Below, in pieces: positions 1 to 6,400 of a stretch of 11,258 nucleotides of DNA. The notes beneath the pieces are model-generated. The model made no database searches and had not been told where the DNA came from. It worked only from the letters and a program-made list of their open reading frames with translations. Each line of letters begins with the position of its first letter. Position 1 is the first letter of the stretch. Location of the stretch: positions 1 to 11,258 of the forward strand of contig JAAYAE010000282.1 of assembly GCA_012719555.1 (NCBI GenBank), given 5' to 3'. The DNA is from Acholeplasmataceae bacterium (GTDB lineage Bacteria; Bacillota; Negativicutes; Acidaminococcales; Acidaminococcaceae). Both the position numbers and the translations under genes were made by a program.

Positions 1-42
1 TTATATAAATGTATATTTGCTGATAAGCAGGGATGTGAAAAT

Positions 43-264
43 ATGGCCGTTCCACAAACGACGACGAACTTGAAAAGTGCCAATGGTTTGGCGCTATTCT
101 TTCGTGAAGTAAAAAATGAAATGAAAAAGGTGACATGGCCAACCAAACAAGAGCTATTGGCGTATACCATAGTTGTTATTTTGGCCACATGCTTTGTTGC
201 TTTCTTAATTTGGATTATTGACGGTGTTTTCAGTCAGTTATTCCGCTTGTTGATGGGAGTGTAG
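43..264 (+). CDS. secE: Preprotein translocase subunit SecE
   Basis: SecE is the small essential clamp subunit of the SecYEG channel, which moves unfolded proteins across or into the cytoplasmic membrane. The 73-residue product has the short single-span form typical of Gram-positive bacteria, not the three-span E. coli form. Residues 19-36 hold the conserved amphipathic signature (FFREVKNEMKKVTWPTK), which lies on the membrane surface and contacts SecY. It is followed by one hydrophobic segment at about residues 41-62. The ATG at 43 follows a modest ribosome-binding site (AGGGATGTG, about 30-38). The stop at 264 directly abuts the nusG start region, as expected for the widespread secE-nusG pair. 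Identity is secure. No promoter is visible in the 42 nt before it, so transcription probably starts outside the window. Confidence 0.96.
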   Translation: MAVPQTTTNLKSANGLALFFREVKNEMKKVTWPTKQELLAYTIVVILATCFVAFLIWIIDGVFSQLFRLLMGV

Positions 265-270
265 TTGCTG

Positions 271-819
271 ATGGAAGAACAGAAACATTGGTATGTTATC
301 CACACTTATTCCGGATATGAGAACAAAGTAACCGCAAACCTTGAGCGCAAGATTCATTCTTTGGGGATGGAAGACGAAATTTTTCAAGTTCTCGTTCCCA
401 TGCAGAATGAGATTGAGGTCAAGGATGACAAAAAAAGAGTCATAGCCCGTAAAGTTTTCCCGGGTTATGTACTAGTGGAAATGATTGTCAATGATCGCTC
501 ATGGTACGCTGTCCGTAATACCCCAGGTGTTACTGGATTCGTTGGATCAGGCACAAAACCAATCCCCCTTTCCAAAGGGGAAGTAGAACGCATTTTAGGC
601 GCTCTGCCACAAGATGGTGAAGAAACGCCTGTTGTCCGCCATAAATGCAATTTCGGCTTACAACAGACTGTTAGACTTACAGGTTCCGGTTTTGCCGGCT
701 GTTTGGGAACAGTTGCAGAGATTAACGAAGAACGTGGAAAAATGAAAGTTTTGGTTGATATGTGCGGACGTGAAACTCCTGTTGAAGTTGATTTTACGCA
801 AGTGGAAGAAGTTAAATAA
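271..819 (+). CDS. nusG: Transcription termination/antitermination protein NusG
   Basis: NusG binds the RNA polymerase clamp, modulates pausing and Rho-dependent termination, and can bridge polymerase to the ribosome. The 182-residue protein has the two standard domains. The N-terminal NGN domain covers about residues 1-110 and begins with WYVIHTYSGYENKV; it includes the FPGYVLVEM strand and the VRNTPGVTGFVG segment. The C-terminal KOW domain covers about residues 128-182 and ends in the characteristic VLVDMCGRETPVEVDF. I chose ATG 271 because the family usually starts a few residues before the WYV motif. A TTG at 265 lies in frame, immediately after the secE stop, and is closer to the GGGAG at 255-259 (5-nt gap against 11), so a start two codons earlier is possible. 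The near-contact with secE suggests translational coupling. Confidence 0.96.
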   Translation: MEEQKHWYVIHTYSGYENKVTANLERKIHSLGMEDEIFQVLVPMQNEIEVKDDKKRVIARKVFPGYVLVEMIVNDRSWYAVRNTPGVTGFVGSGTKPIPLSKGEVERILGALPQDGEETPVVRHKCNFGLQQTVRLTGSGFAGCLGTVAEINEERGKMKVLVDMCGRETPVEVDFTQVEEVK

Positions 820-836
820 TTAAGGAGGTGTGAATA

Positions 837-1262
837 ATGCCGAAAAAAGTTATAAAAATGGTGAAATTACAAGTCCCAGCAGGCAAAGCTACGCCAGCTC
901 CTCCAGTAGGACCGGCTCTTGGTCAAGCAGGGGTTAACATTATGGCTTTTGTTAAGGATTTCAATGAACGTACTGCTCAACAGGCAGGTCTTATTATTCC
1001 AGTAGAAATTACTGTGTTTGAAGATCGTTCATTTACTTTTGTAACAAAAACTCCGCCGGCCGCTGTCCTTTTGAAAAAGGCTGCAGGTCTTGCAAAAGCT
1101 TCAGGCGAACCTAATAAGAAAAAAGTTGCTAAGCTGAAACGTGATCAAGTTCGCGAAATAGCCGTTAGCAAGATGGAAGATCTTAATGCTACTGATGTTG
1201 AAGCTGCAACGCGCATGATTGAAGGTACAGCTCGCAGCATGGGTATCGTTGTCGAAGATTAG
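837..1262 (+). CDS. rplK: 50S ribosomal protein L11
   Basis: L11 (uL11) binds the GTPase-associated region of 23S rRNA at the base of the ribosomal stalk. It contributes to elongation-factor function, to the RelA-type stringent response, and to thiopeptide antibiotic binding. The product is 141 residues, the normal length. The N-terminal domain has the family hallmark proline-rich stretch (GKATPAPPVGPALGQAGVN, about residues 17-35). The C-terminal rRNA-binding domain is rich in lysine and alanine and ends with the conserved helix GTARSMGI. The start is fixed by a near-perfect ribosome-binding site (AAGGAGGTG, 822-830) six nt before ATG 837. It lies 17 nt after nusG, with no terminator or promoter between them. 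Confidence 0.98.
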   Translation: MPKKVIKMVKLQVPAGKATPAPPVGPALGQAGVNIMAFVKDFNERTAQQAGLIIPVEITVFEDRSFTFVTKTPPAAVLLKKAAGLAKASGEPNKKKVAKLKRDQVREIAVSKMEDLNATDVEAATRMIEGTARSMGIVVED

Positions 1263-1277
1263 TTTCAAGTAAGTTTG

Positions 1278-1304
1278 GTGGGAGGCGCAGAGCCGTTAGA
1301 CCAC
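1278..1304 (+). promoter_or_regulatory. L1-binding mRNA hairpin in front of rplA (autoregulatory site)
   Basis: The rplK-rplA gap contains a short two-part hairpin. GTGG (1278-1281) pairs with CCAC (1301-1304). GGC (1284-1286) pairs with GCC (1292-1294) around a GCAGA loop. Between the two stems lies an asymmetric internal loop, GA on one side and GTTAGA on the other. Both strands resemble the L1-binding base of helix 76 of 23S rRNA, which has GUGGGAGGC on one side and GCCG followed by ACCAC on the other. L1 is known to repress its own mRNA through such rRNA mimicry. The hairpin ends one base before the rplA ribosome-binding site (AAGGAGGA, 1305-1312), so bound L1 would be well placed to block ribosome loading. 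The structure is read directly; L1 binding is inferred from the mimicry. Confidence 0.82.
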
Positions 1305-1319
1305 AAGGAGGATTATATT

Positions 1320-2024
1320 ATGGCAAAAAAAGTAGGCAAGAAATATCAAGATGCTGCTAAATTAGTGGACGCAAGTAAGTTGTATGCGCCTAAGGAAGCA
1401 GTAGAATTAGTAAAGAAAACTTCCGTAACTAAATTTGATAGTACTGTTGAAGTTTCTGTACGTTTAGGTGTAGATCCTAAATATGCTGATCAACAAGTAC
1501 GTGGAGCTTTGGTCCTTCCACACGGAACAGGTAAGTCTAAGAGTGTATTGGTATTTGCTAAAGGCGCGAAAGTTGCTGAAGCAGAAGCTGCCGGTGCAGA
1601 TTATGTTGGCTCTGATGAACTTGTGGATAAAATCAAAGGTGGCTGGACTGATTTTGATGTCTGTGTTGCAACCCCTGACATGATGGGCGTTGTTGGCCGC
1701 TTGGGTAAAATTTTGGGACCTAAAGGATTAATGCCTAATCCTAAGGTTGGAACAGTTACGATGGATTTAACCCGTGCTGTTAACGAAATAAAGGCTGGTA
1801 AGATTGAATACCGTACAGATAAGTCCGGTAATGTTCAAACTTCAATTGGTAAAGCGTCTTTCAGTGATGAACAATTGCTTGGCAATTATCTGACACTTAT
1901 TGAAACTTTGATCAAAGTAAAGCCATCCGGTGCTAAAGGCCAATATATTAAGAGGGTTACCTTGTCCACGACTATGGGACCTGGTGTGCATATTGATATC
2001 CTAAAGGCTGCAAGCGATAAATAA
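1320..2024 (+). CDS. rplA: 50S ribosomal protein L1
   Basis: L1 (uL1) forms the mobile L1 stalk of the large subunit, which handles deacylated tRNA leaving the E site. It also acts as a translational repressor of its own operon. The 234-residue product starts MAKKVGKKYQDAAKLVD, as is usual in Firmicutes. At about residues 137-155 it carries the family signature LGPKGLMPNPKVGTV, part of the rRNA/mRNA-binding surface. The start at ATG 1320 is set by AAGGAGGA at 1305-1312 with a 7-nt gap. An in-frame TTG at 1275 would add 15 residues unlike the family and would run through the L1-binding hairpin, so it is rejected. The length is normal and no residue appears missing. Confidence 0.98.
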   Translation: MAKKVGKKYQDAAKLVDASKLYAPKEAVELVKKTSVTKFDSTVEVSVRLGVDPKYADQQVRGALVLPHGTGKSKSVLVFAKGAKVAEAEAAGADYVGSDELVDKIKGGWTDFDVCVATPDMMGVVGRLGKILGPKGLMPNPKVGTVTMDLTRAVNEIKAGKIEYRTDKSGNVQTSIGKASFSDEQLLGNYLTLIETLIKVKPSGAKGQYIKRVTLSTTMGPGVHIDILKAASDK

Positions 2025-2066
2025 TCCTGATTTTTTAGGTTTATTTTATAAAATTTCATAGAAAAT

Positions 2067-2176
2067 GACCGTCGGACCGTAGACAGCAGGAGCACTAATG
2101 CGTAAAGATTAAATCGCCTGCCTAGGTCGGAGAAGTATAATTATACGACCTCCGGCTGTGTGCCGAGAGGTCTTTT
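2067..2176 (+). promoter_or_regulatory. L10-type ribosomal protein leader (attenuator) before rplJ
   Basis: The 186-nt rplA-rplJ gap holds a structured leader that matches the known L10 leader in position and plan. Its first domain pairs GACC (2075-2078) with GGTC (2125-2128), and GCAGG (2086-2090) with CCTGC (2117-2121). Unpaired bases between the stems are consistent with the kinked L10-binding fold. The same GGTC region can instead pair downstream: AGGTC (2124-2128) with GACCT (2147-2151), around an inner GTAT/ATAC hairpin. That second pairing consumes the 5' arm of the terminator at 2147-2176. The three structures are mutually exclusive. In Bacillus subtilis, L10-L12 binding to an equivalent leader favours termination, and the same logic is inferred here. 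The pairings are visible; regulation is by analogy. Confidence 0.87.
2147..2176 (+). terminator. Intrinsic terminator of the L10 leader (attenuator arm)
   Basis: The stem is GACCTC (2147-2152) plus CGGC (2153-2156), pairing with GCCG (2162-2165) and GAGGTC (2167-2172). The loop is TGTGT and A2166 is a single bulge. Four T residues follow at 2173-2176. The 10-bp, GC-rich stem with a short T tract 35 nt before the rplJ start fits a conditional terminator, not an operon end. Its 5' arm is complementary to the upstream AGGTC at 2124-2128, which provides the antiterminator alternative. Confidence 0.85.
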
Positions 2177-2210
2177 CAATTAATTGAAAAAAAGTCAAGG
2201 AGGTGTAGAA

Positions 2211-2738
2211 ATGCATAGTATCAGACCCGAAAAAGCTAGTAAAGTTGCCGAACTTAAAGAGATATTGACTGGTGCTAAATGTACTGTTTTAGTAAACTAT
2301 TGCGGCTTAACCGTAGCAGACGATACTAAACTTAGAAGCTCTATGCGTGCTGCTAATATTAAGTACGTCGTTGTTAAAAACACATTACTTCGTATTGCCG
2401 CTAAAGAAGTTGGTATTGAAGGAATGGATTCCTATTTAGAGCATAATACAGCTATTGCTGTAGCTCCTGAGGATCCTGTTGCTGTTGCTAAAATTATCAA
2501 TGATTTTGCTAAAGTACATCAGGCTTTGGAAATCAAAGCAGGGGTTCTTGATGGTAAAATGATTACTGTTGACGAAATTAAAGCTTTGGCTGCATTGCCT
2601 TCTCGCGAAGTTCTGTTGTCCAAAATGCTTGGCAGTATGCAAGCTCCTATTTCTGGATTGGTCAACGTATTACAAGGAACTATACGCAATTTTGTGTATG
2701 TTTTGGAAGCAGTTCGTAAAGAAAAAGAATCTGCATAA
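2211..2738 (+). CDS. rplJ: 50S ribosomal protein L10
   Basis: L10 (uL10) anchors the L7/L12 stalk to 23S rRNA next to L11, and in complex with L7/L12 represses its own transcript through the leader upstream. The 175-residue product has the typical N-terminal rRNA-binding domain (starting RPEKASKVAELKEIL, with the conserved VVVKNTLLRIAAKE segment near residues 47-60). The C-terminal helix that binds L7/L12 dimers follows GSMQAPISGLVNVLQGTIRNFVYVLEAV. ATG 2211 lies 6 nt after AAGGAGGTG (about 2197-2205). An upstream in-frame TTG at 2184 would overlap the ribosome-binding site and is not credible. Length and sequence are ordinary. Confidence 0.97.
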   Translation: MHSIRPEKASKVAELKEILTGAKCTVLVNYCGLTVADDTKLRSSMRAANIKYVVVKNTLLRIAAKEVGIEGMDSYLEHNTAIAVAPEDPVAVAKIINDFAKVHQALEIKAGVLDGKMITVDEIKALAALPSREVLLSKMLGSMQAPISGLVNVLQGTIRNFVYVLEAVRKEKESA

Positions 2739-2795
2739 GAGAACGAGAAAATTAATTTGGGTGTAACCCTAAAAAAAAATTGGAGGTATTTTATT

Positions 2796-3164
2796 ATGAA
2801 TAAAGAACAAATTATGGAAGCAATTGAAGCTATGAGCGTGTTGGAATTATCTGAATTAGTAAAAGCTTTGGAAGAAAAATTTGGTGTTTCTGCTGCAGCT
2901 CCTATGGCTGTTGCCGCTGCTCCTGTTGCTGGTGCTGCCGCTGCTGAAGAACAAACTGAGTTTGATGTTGTTTTGACTGCTGCTGGTGCAAGCAAAATCA
3001 ATGTAATTAAAATCGTTCGTGAAGTAACTGGCCTTGGTTTGAAAGAAGCTAAAGCTATAGTTGATGAAGCTCCTAAAGCTGTTAAAGAAAAAATCAGCAA
3101 AGCTGATGCTGATGCTTTGAAAGCTAAACTTGAAGAAGCTGGCGCATCTGTAGAAGTAAAATAA
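2796..3164 (+). CDS. rplL: 50S ribosomal protein L7/L12
   Basis: L7/L12 (bL12) is the multi-copy, flexible stalk protein that recruits translational GTPases such as EF-Tu and EF-G. The 122-residue product shows the three standard parts. An N-terminal dimerisation helix (residues 1-30) docks on L10. An Ala/Val/Pro-rich hinge covers about residues 35-50. The globular factor-binding domain runs from FDVVL (about residue 57) to the end and includes the conserved lysine-rich GLGLKEAKAIVDEAPKAVKE segment. The start at ATG 2796 follows TGGAGGT (2781-2787). It lies 57 nt after rplJ with no terminator between, so the two are co-transcribed, while an intrinsic terminator lies 13 nt after its stop. Confidence 0.98.
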   Translation: MNKEQIMEAIEAMSVLELSELVKALEEKFGVSAAAPMAVAAAPVAGAAAAEEQTEFDVVLTAAGASKINVIKIVREVTGLGLKEAKAIVDEAPKAVKEKISKADADALKAKLEEAGASVEVK

Positions 3165-3177
3165 TAATTGCATAGAT

Positions 3178-3209
3178 AAGGCTCTCAGTTTTGAGGGCCT
3201 TTTCTTTTT
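3178..3209 (+). terminator. Intrinsic terminator after rplL
   Basis: A 10-bp stem AAGGCTCTCA (3178-3187) pairs with TGAGGGCCTT (3192-3201), with one G-U pair and a GTTT loop. It runs into a T-rich tract interrupted by one C (3200-3209). It lies 13 nt after the rplL stop and before the rpoB promoter. It should end or reduce ribosomal-protein transcription before rpoBC, which is the role of the known rplL-rpoB attenuator in E. coli. Whether read-through is partial cannot be seen from sequence. Confidence 0.92.
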
Positions 3210-3221
3210 CTATTTTGACTA

Positions 3222-3250
3222 TTGACTTTTTTATCTACTAGTGATAAAAT
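3222..3250 (+). promoter_or_regulatory. Sigma-A type promoter for rpoBC with extended -10
   Basis: The -35 box TTGACT (3222-3227) and the -10 box TAAAAT (3245-3250) each match the vegetative sigma consensus at five of six positions and are separated by the ideal 17 nt. TG at 3242-3243 gives an extended -10. The expected transcription start is near 3256-3258, which would give an rpoB leader of about 210 nt. Placement just after the rplL terminator fits an independent promoter for the polymerase genes. No start site has been measured here. Confidence 0.8.
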
Positions 3251-3348
3251 GGCTTACTACAATGATTTATAATATAATTTCACAGAGACACGAGGGTTCA
3301 GTGGTTGGACATCGCGTTTCCGCTCACGTAGAGGAGATGGAGCACGAT

Positions 3349-3450
3349 ATGAAGACATGGACAAACAGGCGGGACTTTAAAAGATTTTTTTTGAGGATCC
3401 CGCTTTTTTTGCTTATTGTCGTGCTTTTAGAACCAAAAATAATTTTATAA
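3349..3450 (+). CDS. Possible 33-codon leader peptide ORF before rpoB
   Basis: An ATG at 3349 is preceded by GGAG (3339-3342) at a 6-nt gap and opens a 33-codon frame. The frame is basic near its N-terminus (MKTWTNRRDFKR) and hydrophobic after it (RIPLFLLIVVLL), and stops with TAA at 3448-3450. It runs through the terminator at 3367-3410, so a translating ribosome would prevent that hairpin. Its stop overlaps the rpoB ribosome-binding site (AAGGAG, 3449-3454), which would allow translational coupling. Against it, the hydrophobic residues come mainly from the T-rich terminator, which by chance encodes Phe and Leu. ATG 3337 in the same frame is a less likely start because its ribosome-binding site abuts it. 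I know of no homologue. Confidence 0.2.
   Translation: MKTWTNRRDFKRFFLRIPLFLLIVVLLEPKIIL
3367..3410 (+). terminator. Intrinsic terminator inside the rpoB leader
   Basis: GCGGGA (3369-3374) pairs perfectly with TCCCGC (3398-3403), and A3367-T3405 with G3368-T3404 can extend the stem. Seven T residues follow (3404-3410). The 23-nt loop is AT-rich and contains an AAAA/TTTT stretch that may add an inner helix. The hairpin lies 56 nt before the rpoB start codon and after its own promoter, so if active it must be conditional. The large loop makes it weaker than the terminators after rplL and rpoC. Confidence 0.68.
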
Positions 3451-3465
3451 GGAGTGAGGGAATAC

Positions 3466-6400
3466 ATGTTTAGACCGGTTCCAACTGGTGACAGAATTCG
3501 ATATAGCTATGCTCGAATTAACGAAGTACTGCAAATGCCACATTTAATTGATATCCAAAGGAAATCTTATGAGTGGTTCATAAGAGAAGGCCTTGGTGAA
3601 ATTTTTAAGGATATTTCTCCTATTAAAGACTTTACCGAAAACTTAGAACTTTCTTTTGAGGGGTTTACTTTAGGTGACCCAAAGTATGATGTTGAGACTT
3701 GCAAAGAGCGTGCCGCTAGTTATTCTGCCCCTTTAAATGTCGATGTTCGCTTGTTGTATAAAGAGACAGGCGAAATTAAAGAGTCTAAAGTATTTATGGG
3801 CGATTTTCCGCTAATGACTACTACGGGTACTTTTGTTATTAATGGTGCCGAGCGTGTTATTGTTAGCCAATTAGTAAGAAGTCCAGGAGTTTATTACAGC
3901 GCCGCAATGGATCCAATCGGCAAGAAAATTTATGGTACAACGGTTATTCCTAATCGTGGTGCTTGGATTGAATTTGAAACGGATTTAAATGATATTATCT
4001 ATGCTCGTGTTGATAGAACCAGAAAATTACCGGCAACTGCTCTTTTACGCGTCATGGGTCTTCCGACCAATGATGATATTTTGGCATGTTTTGGTGCGCA
4101 CCCTTGTTTGTTAGCCACATTGGCCAAGGATATTACTCATAATGAAGAAGAAGCTTTATTGGAAATTTACAAAAAATTACGACCGGGTGAGCCAGCTAAT
4201 CTGGAGAATGCCCAGCAACTTATAAAAAATACCTTTTCAGATTCAAGACGTTATGATTTAGCAAACGTTGGTCGCTATAAAGTAAACAAGAAAATGAATT
4301 GGCGCAGAAGACTTTTTGGCAAAGAGTTGATGGAACCTATTTGTCAAAGAGACGAAGATGGTCAAAAAGGTCATGTAATCATTAAAGCAGGAACTATTAT
4401 TGATGATGCTGCTATTGAAAAGATTGAAACTAGCGGGGTTTTTAAAGATCCAGGCTATGATTTTGCTATTGTAAAACATATGGATTCCCCGGAAAAAGTA
4501 CTTTTTACAACTGATATAGGTGAGAAAGTACGCGTCATTACTCCAGATGATGTGGTTGTGGCCTTTGGTTATTTGTTAAATCTTATGGATGGTATGGGTG
4601 CACCTGATGATATTGATCATTTGGGTAATCGTCGTGTTCGTAGTGTTGGAGAACTTTTACAAAATCAATTCCGTATAGGTTTAGCTCGTATGGAACGTGT
4701 AGTAAAAGAGCGAATGACTATTCAAGATGTAGAAGTTATTACACCACAGGCATTAATTAACATTAGACCTGTCGTAGCATCTATTAAAGAGTTTTTTGGG
4801 TCAAGTCAGTTATCACAATTTATGGATCAAAACAATCCATTAGCTGAATTAACCCATAAGCGCCGCTTATCCGCATTGGGGCCCGGTGGTTTATCTCGTG
4901 AGCGCGCAGGTTATGAAGTTCGCGACGTACATCATTCCCATTATGGTCGTATGTGTCCTATTGAAACCCCAGAAGGACCAAACATTGGATTAATTGGTTC
5001 TTTATCTACATTTGCCGTTATTAATCGCTTTGGTTTTATGGAAACTCCTTATCGCAAAGTTGATAAAAAGCATAGAAAAGTAACTGATGAAATCGTCTAT
5101 CTAACTGCTGATGAGGAAGATAATTACATTATCGCTCAGGCTAATGAACCTTTAGATGATGATGGATTTTTCTTGGAGGAACGTGTTACTGCCCGTGATA
5201 AAGACGCAGTGCTTTCTATTCCTCCGGAACAAGCAGATTTTATGGATGTATCGCCTAAACAGGTTGTATCTATTGCTACAGCCCTTATACCATTCTTGGA
5301 AAACGATGATGCTAACCGTGCTTTAATGGGCGCCAATATGCAACGTCAGGCTGTTCCACTATTAAGCACACAGGCTCCTGTCGTAGGAACTGGTATGGAA
5401 TACAAAGTTGCTGTTGACTCAGGAGTTTGTATTTTGGCAAAAAATTCAGGAATAGTCACTAGCGTTACAGGTGACCATATTGTTGTTAAGACCAAAAAAG
5501 GCGATTATGATGAATACAATGTTTTAAAATTCAAACGGTCTAACCAAGGTACTTGTGTAAATCAGAGACCAATTGTCTATAAAGGTGACAAGGTTGTTAA
5601 AAATCAGGTATTAGCAGATGGCCCGGCAACGGATCATGGTGAATTATCTTTGGGTCACAACGTGGTAGTAGCTTATATGCCATGGGAAGGTTACAACTAT
5701 GAGGATGCGGTCCTTTTAAGCGAAGATTTGGTCAAAGCTGATGTTTTCACCTCTATCCACATTGAAGAATATGATTGTGATGCTCGTGACACTAAGCTAG
5801 GCGCGGAAGAAATTACACGAGATATCCCTAATGTTTCTGAAGAAGCTTTAAAAGATTTGGATGAAGGCGGTATTATTCGCATAGGGGCGGAAGTTCGTCC
5901 TGGCGATATTTTAGTTGGTAAGGTAACTCCTAAGGGAGAAACAGAACTATCGGCTGAAGAACGCTTAATCAGAGCAATATTTGCAGAAAAAGCCAGGGAA
6001 GTTCGTGATAGTTCTTTACGTGTTCCTCATGGTGAATCAGGTATTATTGTCAGTGTTAAGATATTTACCCGTGACAACGGGGATGAACTGCCACCTGGTG
6101 TTAATGAACAGGTACGTGTGCATATTGCCCAGAAACGTAAAATTTCCGAGGGTGATAAAATGGCAGGCCGTCATGGTAACAAAGGTGTTGTTTCCCGTAT
6201 TTTGCCACGTGAGGATATGCCGTTCTTGCCTAATGGCGAACCGGTGCAGATTGTTTTGAACCCGTTGGGCGTACCATCACGTATGAATATTGGTCAGATT
6301 CTGGAAGCACATTTAGGCTGGGCAGCTTGTGCCTTGGGTATGAAGATTGACGCAGGCGATAAGAACATTGTTAAAGAACTAATGGAAGCCGGCTATGATA

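Larger units (their letters stand above)
3257..3450 (+). promoter_or_regulatory. Structured 5' leader of rpoB, candidate attenuator of unknown signal
   Basis: Between the promoter and the rpoB ribosome-binding site lie about 190 nt with several pairable segments. GTTCA (3296-3300) pairs with TGGAC (3306-3310). CATC (3310-3313) can pair with GATG (3336-3339). TTCCGCT (3318-3324) is complementary, allowing two G-U pairs, to GGCGGGA (3368-3374), the 5' arm of the downstream terminator. AGCACGA (3341-3347) is a perfect complement of TCGTGCT (3419-3425), just past the terminator. This arrangement suggests competing antiterminator and terminator folds. I see no T-box, L-protein or other leader family that I can name. 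A separate structured RNA upstream of rpoB, the Lacto-rpoB motif of lactic acid bacteria, is known, but I have no evidence of homology. Confidence 0.5.

Noticed and set aside
1..42. Upstream rpmG end or a tRNA before secE
   Set aside because: These often precede secE, but the 42 nt show neither a plausible L33 C-terminus nor tRNA structure.
1275..1319. N-terminal extension of rplA from TTG 1275
   Set aside because: The extra 15 residues are foreign to L1. The region is a structured control site, and the strong ribosome-binding site at 1305-1312 serves ATG 1320.
2758..2780. Short hairpin GGG/CCC followed by an A run between rplJ and rplL
   Set aside because: The stem is only three pairs and is followed by A residues, not T residues. 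It is not a terminator on either strand, and rplJ and rplL must be co-transcribed.
2519..3100. Minus-strand open frame of 193 codons across rplJ and rplL
   Set aside because: It lies wholly opposite two unmistakable ribosomal protein genes and their gap. Its Ser/Ala/Ile-rich composition is what the complement of Ala/Lys/Glu-rich coding DNA gives, and no ribosome-binding site or family likeness is seen.
3268..3278. Two overlapping TATAAT boxes after the rpoB promoter
   Set aside because: Neither has an acceptable -35 at 16-18 nt; the best is TGGCTT. They probably reflect AT-rich sequence, though an alternative start cannot be excluded.
3280..3410. T-box riboswitch in the rpoB leader
   Set aside because: A terminator and an upstream antiterminator-like segment suggested it, but the conserved T-box sequence (GGGTGGNACCGCG type) is absent, and rpoB is not an aminoacylation or amino-acid gene.
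3241..3450. 69-codon GTG-started frame covering the rpoB leader
   Set aside because: Its start codon lies within the promoter between the -35 and -10 boxes, so it would not be on the transcript. Only the part from ATG 3349 is kept, as a weak leader-peptide candidate.
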